Source: Symsagittifera roscoffensis (Eukaryota; Xenacoelomorpha; Acoela; Convolutidae). Taken from it: a DNA stretch of 64,000 nucleotides. The DNA is taken from NCBI RefSeq assembly GCF_963678635.1, contig NC_087066.1, positions 41,813,338-41,877,337 of the forward strand, read 5' to 3'. Below the pieces are notes generated by a model. The model made no database searches. It was not told where the DNA came from and saw only the letters and a list, made by a program, of their open reading frames with translations. Position numbers and translations under genes: made by a program. Shown here one piece after another: positions 19,766-29,634 of the stretch; positions within the stretch are counted from its first letter, which is position 1; every line of letters starts with the position of its first letter.

Positions 19766-20837
19766 TTACTTGCTGTGACTTACACATTTTTGCAAAGTGA
19801 TTTGGTTTAGAACAGTTTTTACATGTTTTGCCCATGGCCGGACATTTCTTCAAACGTCCTTCCCCAAATAGTCGACCACATCGAGTACACGTTTTCGGGT
19901 CTGTAAAGTTTCTACCCTCCTTTCTGTCTGATGATTTCTTTTTGTACATGTTGTTCGGTTGTCTCCTTCCATTAGCATTTTTATTGCCAATACTCATGAT
20001 TGGTTCTTGTTTTATCTTCATTGTTCCATTTACCTGAGCTGTACTTGCAGTCGTTGCATTAGTTTTCTGAAATGCCTGAGTTGTCTGTTTACTTTGATCA
20101 AATTTCAACGCCCTTTTCAATACTTCCTCTGGTGAAAATGTTTCAAATGTTAATGTGTCTTGTAGTACCACATTTTTCATTTTCGATATGAATAGGTCAC
20201 GCACTAGTTCGTCCTCCAGTGTCCCTAATTCTGCTCTGGCTGCTTGAGCACAATGCGGCATGAAATGCCTCGAGTGATTCCCCTGTTTCCTGTGAACGAT
20301 TTAACAGTTTGTACCGTTCATACTGAACACTCTGTGATTTATCAAATGAAGTCTTAGCCAAGGCAACCATCTGTCGGAATTCTAACGTTGAAACTTCTAC
20401 ATGCGGGTTCTTTTGTAAAAATTTCTTCTTTCCTTCTGTTCCCAACGCCAGGAATAATCTAAAGGCTACTCTTTTCTGTACCTCGTTGTAATATACGTTG
20501 TGTCCAACCTTTGGTCCTCTAGTTTTTCTTTCTTCATTGTCCAGAAGGATATCTTGTCCCGGGCTAGTTGGTCTCGAGCCTCCCTTTCTGTAATCGCCTG
20601 AGCGTTTTCATGTTCTCGTGGGGTCTCTGGTCTTGGTAACGGTTCCAATAGAACTTCTTTCGGTTCTTCTAACAATTTTTCCGGATTCACGCTCTCCTTT
20701 TTAGTAACTGCCAAAAAAAATTGGTCTAGCCATATCTTGAAATTCCAAGGAGGGTCGGAATTCGCGGTTATCCAAAATACAGGGATCCCCATATCTGTTC
20801 TATTGTCCTGGGACAGAAATCCTGCTGGCTGCGCCAT
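19716..20837 (-). pseudogene. Gypsy 1 gag, broken
   Basis: Starts MAQPAGFLSQ; the A of its ATG is the last base of the 5' LTR. The capsid-like helical part includes LLNRSQETGESLEAFHAAL. The nucleocapsid has CTRCGRLFGEGRLKKC and a standard CCHC knuckle CKNCSKPNHFAKMC. Frame breaks lie near 20,460 and 20,250. Confidence 0.85.
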
Positions 20838-21081
20838 GTAATAATGTTATGCTATGAGTAGGTAAGAACCAAAGAGATTAATTGAAACATTTAATTTTGA
20901 CTTCTGATTTACTTGGTTTTGTTAGAGATCACGTTCATGTGTCTCCTAAGATCGCAACCGTCCAAATGACTGTTACGTTTGGCCTGCATGGATGGCCTTG
21001 AATAATACTAACAATACATAACAGAATATTAAAAACACTTTCTCCAAGGTTACTGTGGCAACAGTACTACACGGTACCACA
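20837..21081 (-). repeat. Gypsy 1, 5' LTR
   Basis: 245 bp; in element orientation it ends ...TTATTACA and is followed directly by the candidate primer-binding site. TCTAT follows outside at 21082-21086. Confidence 0.92.
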
Positions 21082-21086
21082 TCTAT

Positions 21087-22239
21087 AAAACACAAACATC
21101 ATGAAATGTTTCGATACGTTTTAGCTTGAAAAGTGTATAGATTTCATTTTTTCTTTGGTTTTCTATTTCAATCTTATTTCCTATTCTATTTTGCCCCAAA
21201 AACTTGTCGCTCAAGTTTATATGATAAATCGCTTTCAAACTTTTACAGCAGTCGTAATTCGATTGACAAAAAAATGCCCGAACAATTTTCTCAGTGTCGA
21301 GAAAAAACAACGTTTTGGTTTCAAGAATAAATGTAAAGTGACGAGTCCCTCTTGACTTATACAATGAACGTGAAGGTACTTCCTCCATGCCGAGAAAAAA
21401 TTGGCGATATTTTGAAAATCATTTGGTGAGATATCTGATGTACAAAAACTTTGTGCTGTTTCCAAAGCAGTCGTCGTTTTCATTAACCATCTCTGAGACT
21501 TTTATATTTCGATCAAAGTTTTGTTCTTCGAATGACTTAAAAAACCACTGGGTACGCGACAAATTTCTATGATAAACAAAGCAAGCGAAGACAATAAATT
21601 TTTTAATTGAAATCGACATCAGCAATCCATTCTGTGACAAAAATGCGACATAGTGACAAAAATGTACAACTCCTTGTTTTATAGATATAGGTATGTATTT
21701 CACCTATAATTCTTCTTCTCTTCACTTAATTCTTTGCAAAAAAATCAAAAGGTTTGGATACTAATTCTGGTGTTAGAATTGATAAACTTGCTAAACAATA
21801 AATGCTTTCTCCAACCTTTTTTCTTATAAACTCTGCAGGCCGCGGCAAATCTATTTAGCTAAATTAGACAAAAATTTCAGAAATTATTTTTTGCTTCGTA
21901 GATTCTTCTTTTGGGCCGCCTGACTTTTTGTCCTAGAGATATAACAAAGAATTCATTCAAAAATCTACGTCTTTAGACTTTATTATTATTTGTGCGAATG
22001 GGAAATTTTTTTCAGTTTTGGCCAATTGTTGGCTAAAAGACCCATTTTTATCGAAATCAAGAGATCTAACAAAACGTGAAAGTCAACTCGATCAAGTTTT
22101 TCCTTCTTTCGGTGGTGGTTCAGGATTTTGACATGGCTAACTATCCAAGCGTGTATATGAGAAAGATTGCCAAGAAATAACCCTGAACCAGCTCTAAAAA
22201 TTGTCATTAAACTGGAGTATTTTTTAATTTAGCGATATC
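21087..22239. other. Intron sequence, nothing recognised
   Basis: Part of the cadherin intron between exons at 24,630 and 13,876. AT-rich; no coding or repeat signal that I can support. Confidence 0.4.
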
Positions 22240-22507
22240 TATCTATGACAAGTCAACCCGCGCGATTTATCGCGCATTAATTGTCCCAAATTGGCCAAAA
22301 TGGCAATCTTTAAACCTCCATAACTTTACGAAAAATGATCACAGTTAAAATATCTTTTCAAATTCAAGCTCAGGACAACAATAGCTTTCAATGGATATAA
22401 AAGTGTCGTCAAAAATGGCTAGTTAAAAATTCGAAATTTGTCTGAAGAAAAAAAAACCCACCCCGAGCACAAATGTTCCGTTACTTTCGTATCGAAAGTC
22501 GGAACAA
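22240..22507 (-). repeat. Family 1 dispersed repeat, truncated copy
   Basis: Ends with the conserved hairpin and GTCGGAACAA. It is truncated in the middle fold near 22,240 and is directly followed by a second complete copy in the same orientation. Confidence 0.85.
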
Positions 22508-22508
22508 T

Positions 22509-23034
22509 AAGACTGCTCGTATCAAGGCAGAGCCCTGAATGTTCCGACTGTTTTTTAAGTTTTATGGAGCAGTAATAACATACAAAAATTAAATGTTATC
22601 AAAAAAATGAAACTTTTTTTTCTAAAATTTGATTTTAAAAAAAAAAATCATCCCCCACAGGTCATAATAAGTACTAAGTGATAGATTTTGCTCCTATTAA
22701 CAAACCAATTATGGCACATAAGCTTCCTTGAACCAATTTGGAACGATTTCTGAGGCGGATTAAAACTCGCTTACGCGTTAATAGCGCGAAAAATATCGCG
22801 CGTTAATAGTCCCAAATTGGCCAAAATGGCAATCTTTAAACCTCCATAACTTTACGAAAAATGATCACAGGTGAACTATCTTATTAAATTTAAGCTCAGG
22901 GCAACAATACCTTTCGAATGATATAAAAAGTGCCGTCAAAAATGGCTAGTTAAAAAGTCGAAATTTGTCTGAAGAAAAAAAAACCCACCCCGAGCACAAA
23001 TATTCCGTTACTTTCGTATCGAAAGTCGGAACAA
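22509..23034 (-). repeat. Family 1 dispersed repeat, complete copy
   Basis: 526 bp from AAGACTGCTCG to GTCGGAACAA. It holds the GC-rich hairpin near the first end, the 'gcgttaatagcgcg' central fold and the terminal hairpin. The best reference copy in the window. Confidence 0.9.
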
Positions 23035-23828
23035 AAAAAATATATTTGTTTTTGAAGAAAATAAATTTAGATATCCATTTAGGCAGCCAAAATCAAATTT
23101 AAAGCTTAGTTGCAAACTGCTTTATTTGACGTCAGAAATGTAACAAAAATCAGTAATTAAATTTGTAAAAACTATATAATTTTCTATAAGTTGTGTTTCA
23201 ATTCCACAGACAGCAATTAATTTGGCGGCTGTTTTATAGATTGAATTGCTAATTGGATTTCATGAGCAAATCCCCGTAAAACCCATTAAGTCACTTTTTG
23301 GATCATAATAACACCCATTTTTGAATCATAATTTTGGATCATGAGCAAGCCCATTTTGGATCATAATTACACAACTGAGTTTAAAAACAATTGAAATGGT
23401 TTTCTGAGCAGCATTTTTTCCGAGAAAAATTTCGAATCAAACTAAAGGTGTTGATATTGAAAAACCATTCAATGACGGCAGTCAAGGCGGGTTTTGGTTT
23501 CTTCCGTGTCCACGGTATCAGTTTTAATCAGCGCTGGTCCAAACTGAATAGCAGCCATATTAATTTGCTCCAAATAATAATAATAATTGTAGTTCCTGCG
23601 AATCGCAGAGGAGCTATCAGTCCTGTCGAGGATAGTCCATTTGTATAATCTCCCCACATTCCAGACAGTGTTATTTTTGCTGAGCGAAGCTGTTTTTTGC
23701 GACTCAAGGCTGTTTTTTTTGCGTCTTGAACTTTTACGTGGTACCACTATTGCAGCCAAACTTGGTCAGGTTGTGGTAGACCTGAAGCTGGAGGTCAAGT
23801 GAGAGCTTGTCTTCACACACTATCATTG

Positions 23829-23900
23829 CCATGGCATGTGATCGAACACACGATCTGACGATTTCAAAAAGAACGCCTTACCACTGTGCTAAGTGCCTCC
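23829..23900 (-). repeat. tRNA-derived SINE head
   Basis: On the minus strand it begins GGAGGCACTTAGCACAGTGG (A-box), and about 35 nt later has GTGTTCGATCAC (B-box). The unique tail continues to about 23,760. The acceptor ends do not pair like a functional tRNA. Confidence 0.6.
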
Positions 23901-24003
23901 AGATAATGCGGTTCTAGACGCAAACCTATCACTGCCTGTGGAAGATGGTTTTCTTCAATAAACTAAATTTGTACCATTTTTAGAGATTGTGATTTTTTAG
24001 CTT

Positions 24004-24488
24004 TTGTTCCGACTTTTGAAGAAAGTCAATGAGTATTTGGATATTTGGGCCCGAGATGGTTTTTTTCTCCAGATAATTTGCGACTAGCTTTTTTTATGAA
24101 ATTTTTTTCGAATCATCCGAAAAGTTTTGCTTAGCTGACCTCAAATTTAGAATGACGTTTTACCTTATTGGGGAGTAAAGATTGTTAATATAGCCGATTT
24201 GCGACATTTAACTAGCGATATAATTCGCGCTAGTAACAGTTAACCGGATATGTAGTCCGGCTTAGAAATTGTTCGGAATTGGTTTAAGCAGGTTATTTGC
24301 TATGACTGCTACGTTACTACGTTATTAGAAGCAAAATTAGGCACGTGGAGGGATATATATTTTTTTTCCTTTTCTGCTTTTCAAGTTTTTTCTTTATTTT
24401 TCAAAGTTTCACCAATTATTTTAGGCGAACATAGCTCTATAGATCTTAAGAAGCATCAGGGCACCACCCTGATGTGAGAAATCTTGTT
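24004..24488 (+). repeat. Family 1 dispersed repeat, diverged copy
   Basis: Aligns along its whole length with the 526-bp copy, but the terminal hairpin is decayed (CTTTTGAAGAAAGT). Retains TTGTTCCGAC at one end and TCTTGTT at the other. Confidence 0.75.
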
Positions 24489-24629
24489 TAGTTTTGTGAT
24501 CATTAATCTAATAAACGTTTTTATTGACAATATTGAAAGGCCATTGGAAAAATTTAGGGCTTGGAGATAATTTTCGTGATACTTTTACATATTACCGATT
24601 AACTTTTATCCAAACTAAGATCATCTCAC

Positions 24630-24815
24630 CTGACGAGTGCTCTTCTCTCTCTGGCAGTTGGCGAATTGAACTTTGTGGGGTTCATGTATCCACAGTATCC
24701 GGAAGAATAACTTGTGGTGGATCGGATAAATGCAGTGCAGGAGGAGAGGAAGTTCCCAACATCCCCCTCGAATCTCTCCAGGGCAAGGTTCAGTCCCACT
24801 CGCACTGAGTGATGG
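24630..24815 (-). CDS. Cadherin gene exon 10: first half of the membrane-proximal domain
   Basis: Acceptor ccctccag and donor CAG|GTGAGA. It encodes SHHSVRVGLNLALERFEGDV, then NFLSSCTAFIRSTTSY and a segment with two Cys (CGYMNPTK). The strand-helix pattern (SVRVGLNLALERF) directly after the last cadherin repeat is not a cadherin repeat. With the next exon it forms an alpha/beta domain like the membrane-adjacent domain of cadherin-23/protocadherin-15, or a SEA domain. Phases match both neighbours. Confidence 0.8.
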
Positions 24816-25219
24816 CTGGAGGGAAAAGTATCGATTCTAAAATAGTAACTTGTTCTGAGAAAAGATTGCAGAAAAAGAGTGGTTTAAGAAGTTTAAACTA
24901 ATAGATTTAAGAAAATGCTTACAGAAGTTTTGATTTCAACATACATTGGGCAACGATTTTTCAGACCATTTATTTGCATGATGACTACTATAAGGTCTGT
25001 TCAAGTTATTGGTTATTGAATGGGATTTTCCTTTGATGGGTTATAATGCTATCTTGTGAAGGTGGTGCTAGATTAGAAAAAAGATATATTTTTTGCGCAT
25101 TATTTTTAATTATAGTTTTAGACTTTAAATCATTCAATTAAAATCAAGATATATCATAGCCTTTTCTTTTTCGTGCCTTCAAAAACTTTCGTAGGATATC
25201 AAATTGTAACTGTTCTGAC

Positions 25220-25331
25220 CTGACAGTGCATTGTGCCTCATTGGAGGGTGAGCCTGAGTCGTATGCCTGGACTGTGAGCACAAATGTCCGGTAGCATTCC
25301 AGACTAGCACCCACTTTCAGGTAGATGTCTC
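25220..25331 (-). CDS. Cadherin gene exon 9: last cadherin repeat, C-terminal half
   Basis: Acceptor ttctag and donor CAG|GTCAGA. It encodes DIYLKVGASLECYRTFVLTV, then QAYDSGSPSNEAQCTV. The AxDxGxP block marks the end of a cadherin repeat. No xDxNDN linker follows, which fits the membrane-most repeat. Confidence 0.85.
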
Positions 25332-25368
25332 CTAGAAAAACAATTAAATATAAGATACAATTTTGTTA

Positions 25369-25470
25369 CAGGGCCAGATCTAAGATTTTGTCGAGCTGGT
25401 TCAAAAAGTTCTAAAAGTTCTTTTTGGGTCTACTTTTAGGTGGATCTCAAATTTTATAATACTGCACGGT
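25369..25470 (-). repeat. Family 2 terminal fragment
   Basis: Starts CAGGGCCAGATCTAAGAT, a diverged version of the CAGGGGCGAATCTAGGATT end of Family 2, followed by a 'gtcgagctggtt'-like segment. Confidence 0.4.
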
Positions 25471-25599
25471 AGGAAAATACTGTGCAAGTTTTATAAAAAG
25501 CCACAAATTTCCTTTTTAGCACGTGTTCAACCTTCAAAATTATGTTTATTGTCGTTAAGGCGCCTCTAGAAATCTTATTGTCACTAGGCTAAAAATGCG

Positions 25600-25780
25600 T
25601 GCAGTAAAGTATTGCCAAAGTGGGCACCCTGTGGGTGGTAAGGGATCAAATCCCAGAGAATTGCAAGTGATCGAATCGCGTTTTTTTATTTATCTCACTG
25701 ATAATAGTTGGCAACTATCACAAAGTGGAACCCTTTGGGTCGGTAGAGGTTCGGGTCCCTGGGGAAAAACTTGTCCCCCC
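25600..25780 (+). repeat. Pair of diverged direct repeats, tRNA-like
   Basis: Units near 25,615-25,660 and 25,720-25,765 share a caaagtgg..accct.tgggt.ggta core and end in GATCAAATCCC or GTTCGGGTCCC, B-box-like. Probably SINE fragments. Confidence 0.3.
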
Positions 25781-25898
25781 CCTCCAAAAAAAATATTCGG
25801 TAATGACGTTACTAGTCGGTAATAACGGTACAAAATTCGGCAAAAACGTTAATGACGACGGTACTAGTTGTCAAACAACTTAATTTATTTTAACATAC

Positions 25899-27018
25899 CT
25901 GTAACTTGGTCGAGCTCAAACATGCCAGGGCTATCGAAGAACTCGTAAGTTACAGTTCCGAAGTCAGTTTCGTCCGCGTCGGCGTCGATCGCTTCAACCT
26001 CGGCAATTGAGTACAATCCCGAGTCCACCGAGTCACACGAGTACGCTTGAGTGTAGAAATTAGGGGATCTCGTGTTAATCCAAACAGGTGCGTTGTCGTT
26101 GACGTCAATAATTATCAATGTCACCGAACAAGTCGACGATTTAGTACTCGGAGATCCGGTGTCGGTGACGCAAACGTCGAGAAGAATCCGAGTTCCTTTC
26201 TCGTAGTCTAAAGCCGACCCAACGGCAACCAAACCCGAGTTAGCGTCAATTGTGAACGAGTTAGCCGGTATCTCTGCTGTTGGGTTTGAGTCGTTGATAT
26301 AAACTTGTCGGTCGATCGAAAATCCGACAGTTTGTGATTGGTCGGCGTCGGTCGCTGTGACTGTTATAACCGATGTGCCAACTGGCGTGTCTTCTGCAAC
26401 TGTTTCGATATACTGACTTGATCCGCAGACGGGTTCAAACTCGTTCTGATCTGCGACTTGGACAACACACGTCACATCAATGTACAAAGACGGCGAATCA
26501 GTGTCGTTGACCCGAACTGTCAAATTGTACTCCGATTCACTTTCGGCATCATAACTTGCGACTGCGGTTAGAATCTCACCCGTTGTCGGAACAACAAAAA
26601 ACTCGTCGGAAGTTCCGAGAACGGTAAAAATAAAACCAGAGCTGTCGTCGTCCAGAACAGAAGCCAGACCCGTCAAGGGACTGGTTGGGGTCACAGTTGT
26701 CGGAGTATTGTAGTCGCCTTCGGCAATTGAGAAATAGAGAGTAGTTCCTGTCATGTAATATGGCGCTTCATCGTTACAATTAAATATTGTGATATTAACA
26801 TTTGTTGAGTCTGTTTTTGAGGGGTCTAAAAATCCCCTTGCGTGAATCAAGAATTCGTAGCTTCGTTGTCCCGACTCGTAGTCCAATTGGATGACAGGAG
26901 ACCACCCGTCGTCCGAGTTGATTGACCAATCAGAGGCGGAGGCGAAGTCTGGGCTCGTGGGGTCGACAGAGTAGACGACTTCGGCGTTCGGACCTTCGTC
27001 TATGTCCGTAGCTGTAGT
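25899..27018 (-). CDS. Cadherin gene exon 8: about four cadherin repeats
   Basis: Acceptor gtttcag and donor ACAG|GTATGT; 373 codons in one frame. Begins TTATDIDEGPNAEVVYSV. Linkers seen in order are FNCNDEAPYY, ADQNEFEPVC and IDVNDNAPVW. It carries LDYEKGTR-type and AxDxxSPS-type calcium motifs. The last repeat continues into the exon at 25,220-25,331. Confidence 0.9.
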
Positions 27019-27311
27019 CTGAAACATCACGTCACTGTACGTGGTTATGCGTGCGTGCTGCTAGGACAGGGAGCAATTCTGCATTTATGATTCCCGGCTA
27101 ATTTTCCGTTATATGACTTTAAATTTATTTAATCAAGATTACGTATTAGGATAGTTTGGAAAAATGAGAATAAGCAAAAAATAAATGAAATGCTTGCGCA
27201 AAAACGTATACCCAAAAAATATTAAGAAATGGAAATTTGAATTTTTTGAGCCCAATTTTTGATATACTAAATTTAAAGTCACCCACACAAAAAACTAGGA
27301 ATTACTAAATT

Positions 27312-27712
27312 ACCAGCGGATTCAGGGGGGGGGGGGGGGGACGTCTCTTTCCTCTGGGTTTTCGACCCCCTGCCGACCCTTTGCACTATTTTGAGATATC
27401 CATTTTTTTGCTGACGGGCCCTTAAAATTTTTTAAAGGCGCTTTGGCGCCAAAATATACTAATTTTGAGAGGAGCGCGCGAAGAAAAAACGCGATTTTTT
27501 GGTCAAAATTTTCCAAAAAGTGCCTAAAAACGCCTTTTTTGGCTTCTCGCCTGCGGCAAAAAAAATTTGGTCAAAATTGGGTCTTTTAGTGATTTGGTAG
27601 AGCTGAGAAAATCAAATTGGTCCACCTAAAAAAAAGTCGACAAAATTTTCGAAATGTTTTTTGTAAATCCGCCCCCTCCCGTCGAGAAAATCCTAGATTC
27701 GCCCCTGCTCAA
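27312..27712 (+). repeat. Family 2 dispersed repeat, long copy
   Basis: About 400 bp between a CAGCGGATTCAGGGGG-like left end and AATCCTAGATTCGCCCCTG. Shares the 'ttttggtcaaaattttcc', 'aaagtgcct' and 'gagctgagaaaatcaa' blocks with 54,431-54,803. The ends resemble short hAT-type terminal inverted repeats. I saw no convincing 8-bp duplication. Confidence 0.7.
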
Positions 27713-27834
27713 AGACATAATTATTGAAAACGACCCTATTTTCCGATTAAGCTATGCCTCTTTGCCGGAATGTGGATTATTCGCTTAATTCAGATAAAAT
27801 AAAATAGCTGCTGAACTTGGAAAAAAAAGCTTAC

Positions 27835-28006
27835 GAAAAAAACTGGCACCCCCAGCTGTGAGCACTCCGAGACCGAAAGTGGAATGAGAGCGGATGGAAA
27901 TAGAGGGGGGTTGTTGTCCACATCTTCCAGATGGATCACCACTGTCTGTGTTCCGGTGAGAGGTACCGGAAGTCCGTCGTCACGACACATCACCTCCAGT
28001 TCAAGT
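27835..28006 (-). CDS. Cadherin gene exon 7: end of one cadherin repeat and start of the next
   Basis: Acceptor tttgttcag and donor TTTTC|GTAAGC. It encodes LELEVMCRDDGLPVPLTG, then the linker EDVDNNPPLF and ALIPLSVSECSQLGVPVFF. The first base completes an Arg codon from the 5.4-kb exon and the last base ends a codon. Confidence 0.9.
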
Positions 28007-28273
28007 CTGAACAAATGTTCAACAAATTAATTGTTTATCAAGGTAGCAATAATCTCTTGTTCACAATTTGACTTCTACATAACACATCGACCGGTTTTTT
28101 GTGCATCATTTGTTTAACCTCAAATTCCACACGCTTTTTCTGTAAAATACTTTAAAAATTTCCAAGAAGAGCCAAAATTTTTCTGTTTTCTCAGATATAT
28201 GATATTCTTAAAAGTAGAGAAGTTTTGAGAATAGCCTTAAACGATTCAATTAAATTAAAAAATAGCTACCCGC

Positions 28274-28502
28274 TGTGAGCGGTTACATATTTAGATGTCA
28301 ATCAATAGTTGCTATCCATTATTATTTGTATTCTTGAGAGTTTTCATATTATGACTAAGTGTGAATTTGGTACCTGCCTGTCAGTCAGTCTAGGTCTGTC
28401 TAGTCTGCTATTTGTTGACCTCTAGTTCAGTGTTTTATTTATGCGAACTAGAAACAAGTTGAGTTTAATCTTCAACCGTATAGTTTTAACTATTCCTTAT
28501 TA
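28274..28502 (+). repeat. Gypsy 2, 5' LTR
   Basis: 229 bp. Contains the block ggtacctgcctgtcagtcag shared with the 3' LTR. Confidence 0.9.
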
Positions 28503-29634
28503 TGGAGCAGCCAGCAGATGGAGGGGGGAAAAACCCCTTGGAATTGTAGCATTCTGGCCTCCGAATCAGGCGGAGCCACAATTACTATGGTAGCATTGGA
28601 AACAGAGATTCCATTGGGCAATGGTGGCGAAGCACGGATCAGTTTCGTCTGAATACTACTTTGCGTCAACTTTGACCGAAGCGCAGATTACTGGACTGCG
28701 GGATGTTGGTGGAAAACCGAGGGAAGAAGGTGAACGCACACTCATATCGAATCTGTACCTATGTCTAGGACACGAGGGACAGCGGGTCTTGCATAACCAG
28801 CATCCACACTTGAATATGGAAGAAATACGATATCCAAGATTCTTGGATACATGTGTAGCTCTTTTCCAGAAAGAGCGAAACTAAACTTATGAAATGTACC
28901 AAATGTTGTCCAGGAAGCAAAAAGAAGAACAGAGTGTAGAGTCGTTCTACGCAAAACTCAGCGGAATGGCGGCGAGATGCAACCTGGGTACCCAAAAACA
29001 CGGAAAATGGTGAGAGACATATTTATATTTATTATTGGGAATAGGGACGCGCAGAACGAGCTGTGCCGGGAAACAAAAACCCCGGAGGAAGCACTGAGGA
29101 TCGCAATGTCGTATGAAAGAGGCAACAAGTACGCAAAAACTTACAAGGGAAGTGCGCCAGGCTCTACGAGAACTGCCTACACAACACCAGGGGGTTCTCT
29201 ACAAATCAAAGCGGAACCGATTAGTAATGTTCAAAGATCTAGGGGACGAGAAATACAAAGAGTACGGGGACAATACCAGAATCGGGGATGAGCCCGAACG
29301 CAAGAGCGTAGATGCTATAACTAGGACCAGCCACAATTCAATCCAGAACAACGACAACGATGCCCAGCAAGAGCCGTCACATGCAATTTCTGCAAAAAGG
29401 TCGGGCGTTTTGAGGACTTGTCGGGGGAAGCGGCTGTCACGTGGGGGACAACCAGTTGCACTATTCCAAGGGGCTGAACCGTTCGATGAAGAGGATACTC
29501 CCTCGGATGAAATTCGGTCACAACATGCTGCCAATTCAGTAGGTTTCGTCAAGAGAGAACATCACAGCTGGTCATCGGAGAGTTCGGATGACTATATGGT
29601 TATGGCGATTAGACGTAAAAAGGAAACACGTTGA
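28502..29634 (+). pseudogene. Gypsy 2 gag, broken
   Basis: ATG at 28502 (its A is the last LTR base) encodes MEQPADGGGKNPLEL and then stops. Recognisable capsid-like pieces follow: SNLYLCLGHEGQRVL and RYPRFLDTCVALFQKERN, the latter ended by TAA. A nucleocapsid remnant TCNFCKKVGRFEDLSG has lost the His and last Cys of a CCHC knuckle. Several frameshifts. Confidence 0.8.

Larger units (their letters stand above)
14011..21081 (-). mobile_element. Ty3/gypsy LTR retrotransposon 1 (sense to the cadherin gene)
   Basis: 7,071 bp with two LTRs (14011-14259 and 20837-21081) that begin TGT and end CACA as written on the + strand, flanked by the 5-bp duplication TCTAT (14006-14010 and 21082-21086). On the minus strand the order is gag, protease, reverse transcriptase, RNase H, integrase, the gypsy-type order. 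A candidate primer-binding site TGGCGCAGCCAGCAGG abuts the 5' LTR, and a purine-rich tract (CTCAGGGGAA) abuts the 3' LTR. The LTRs differ at about 8 positions plus a 4-nt indel, so it is not a very recent insertion. Coding frames are broken. Confidence 0.93.
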
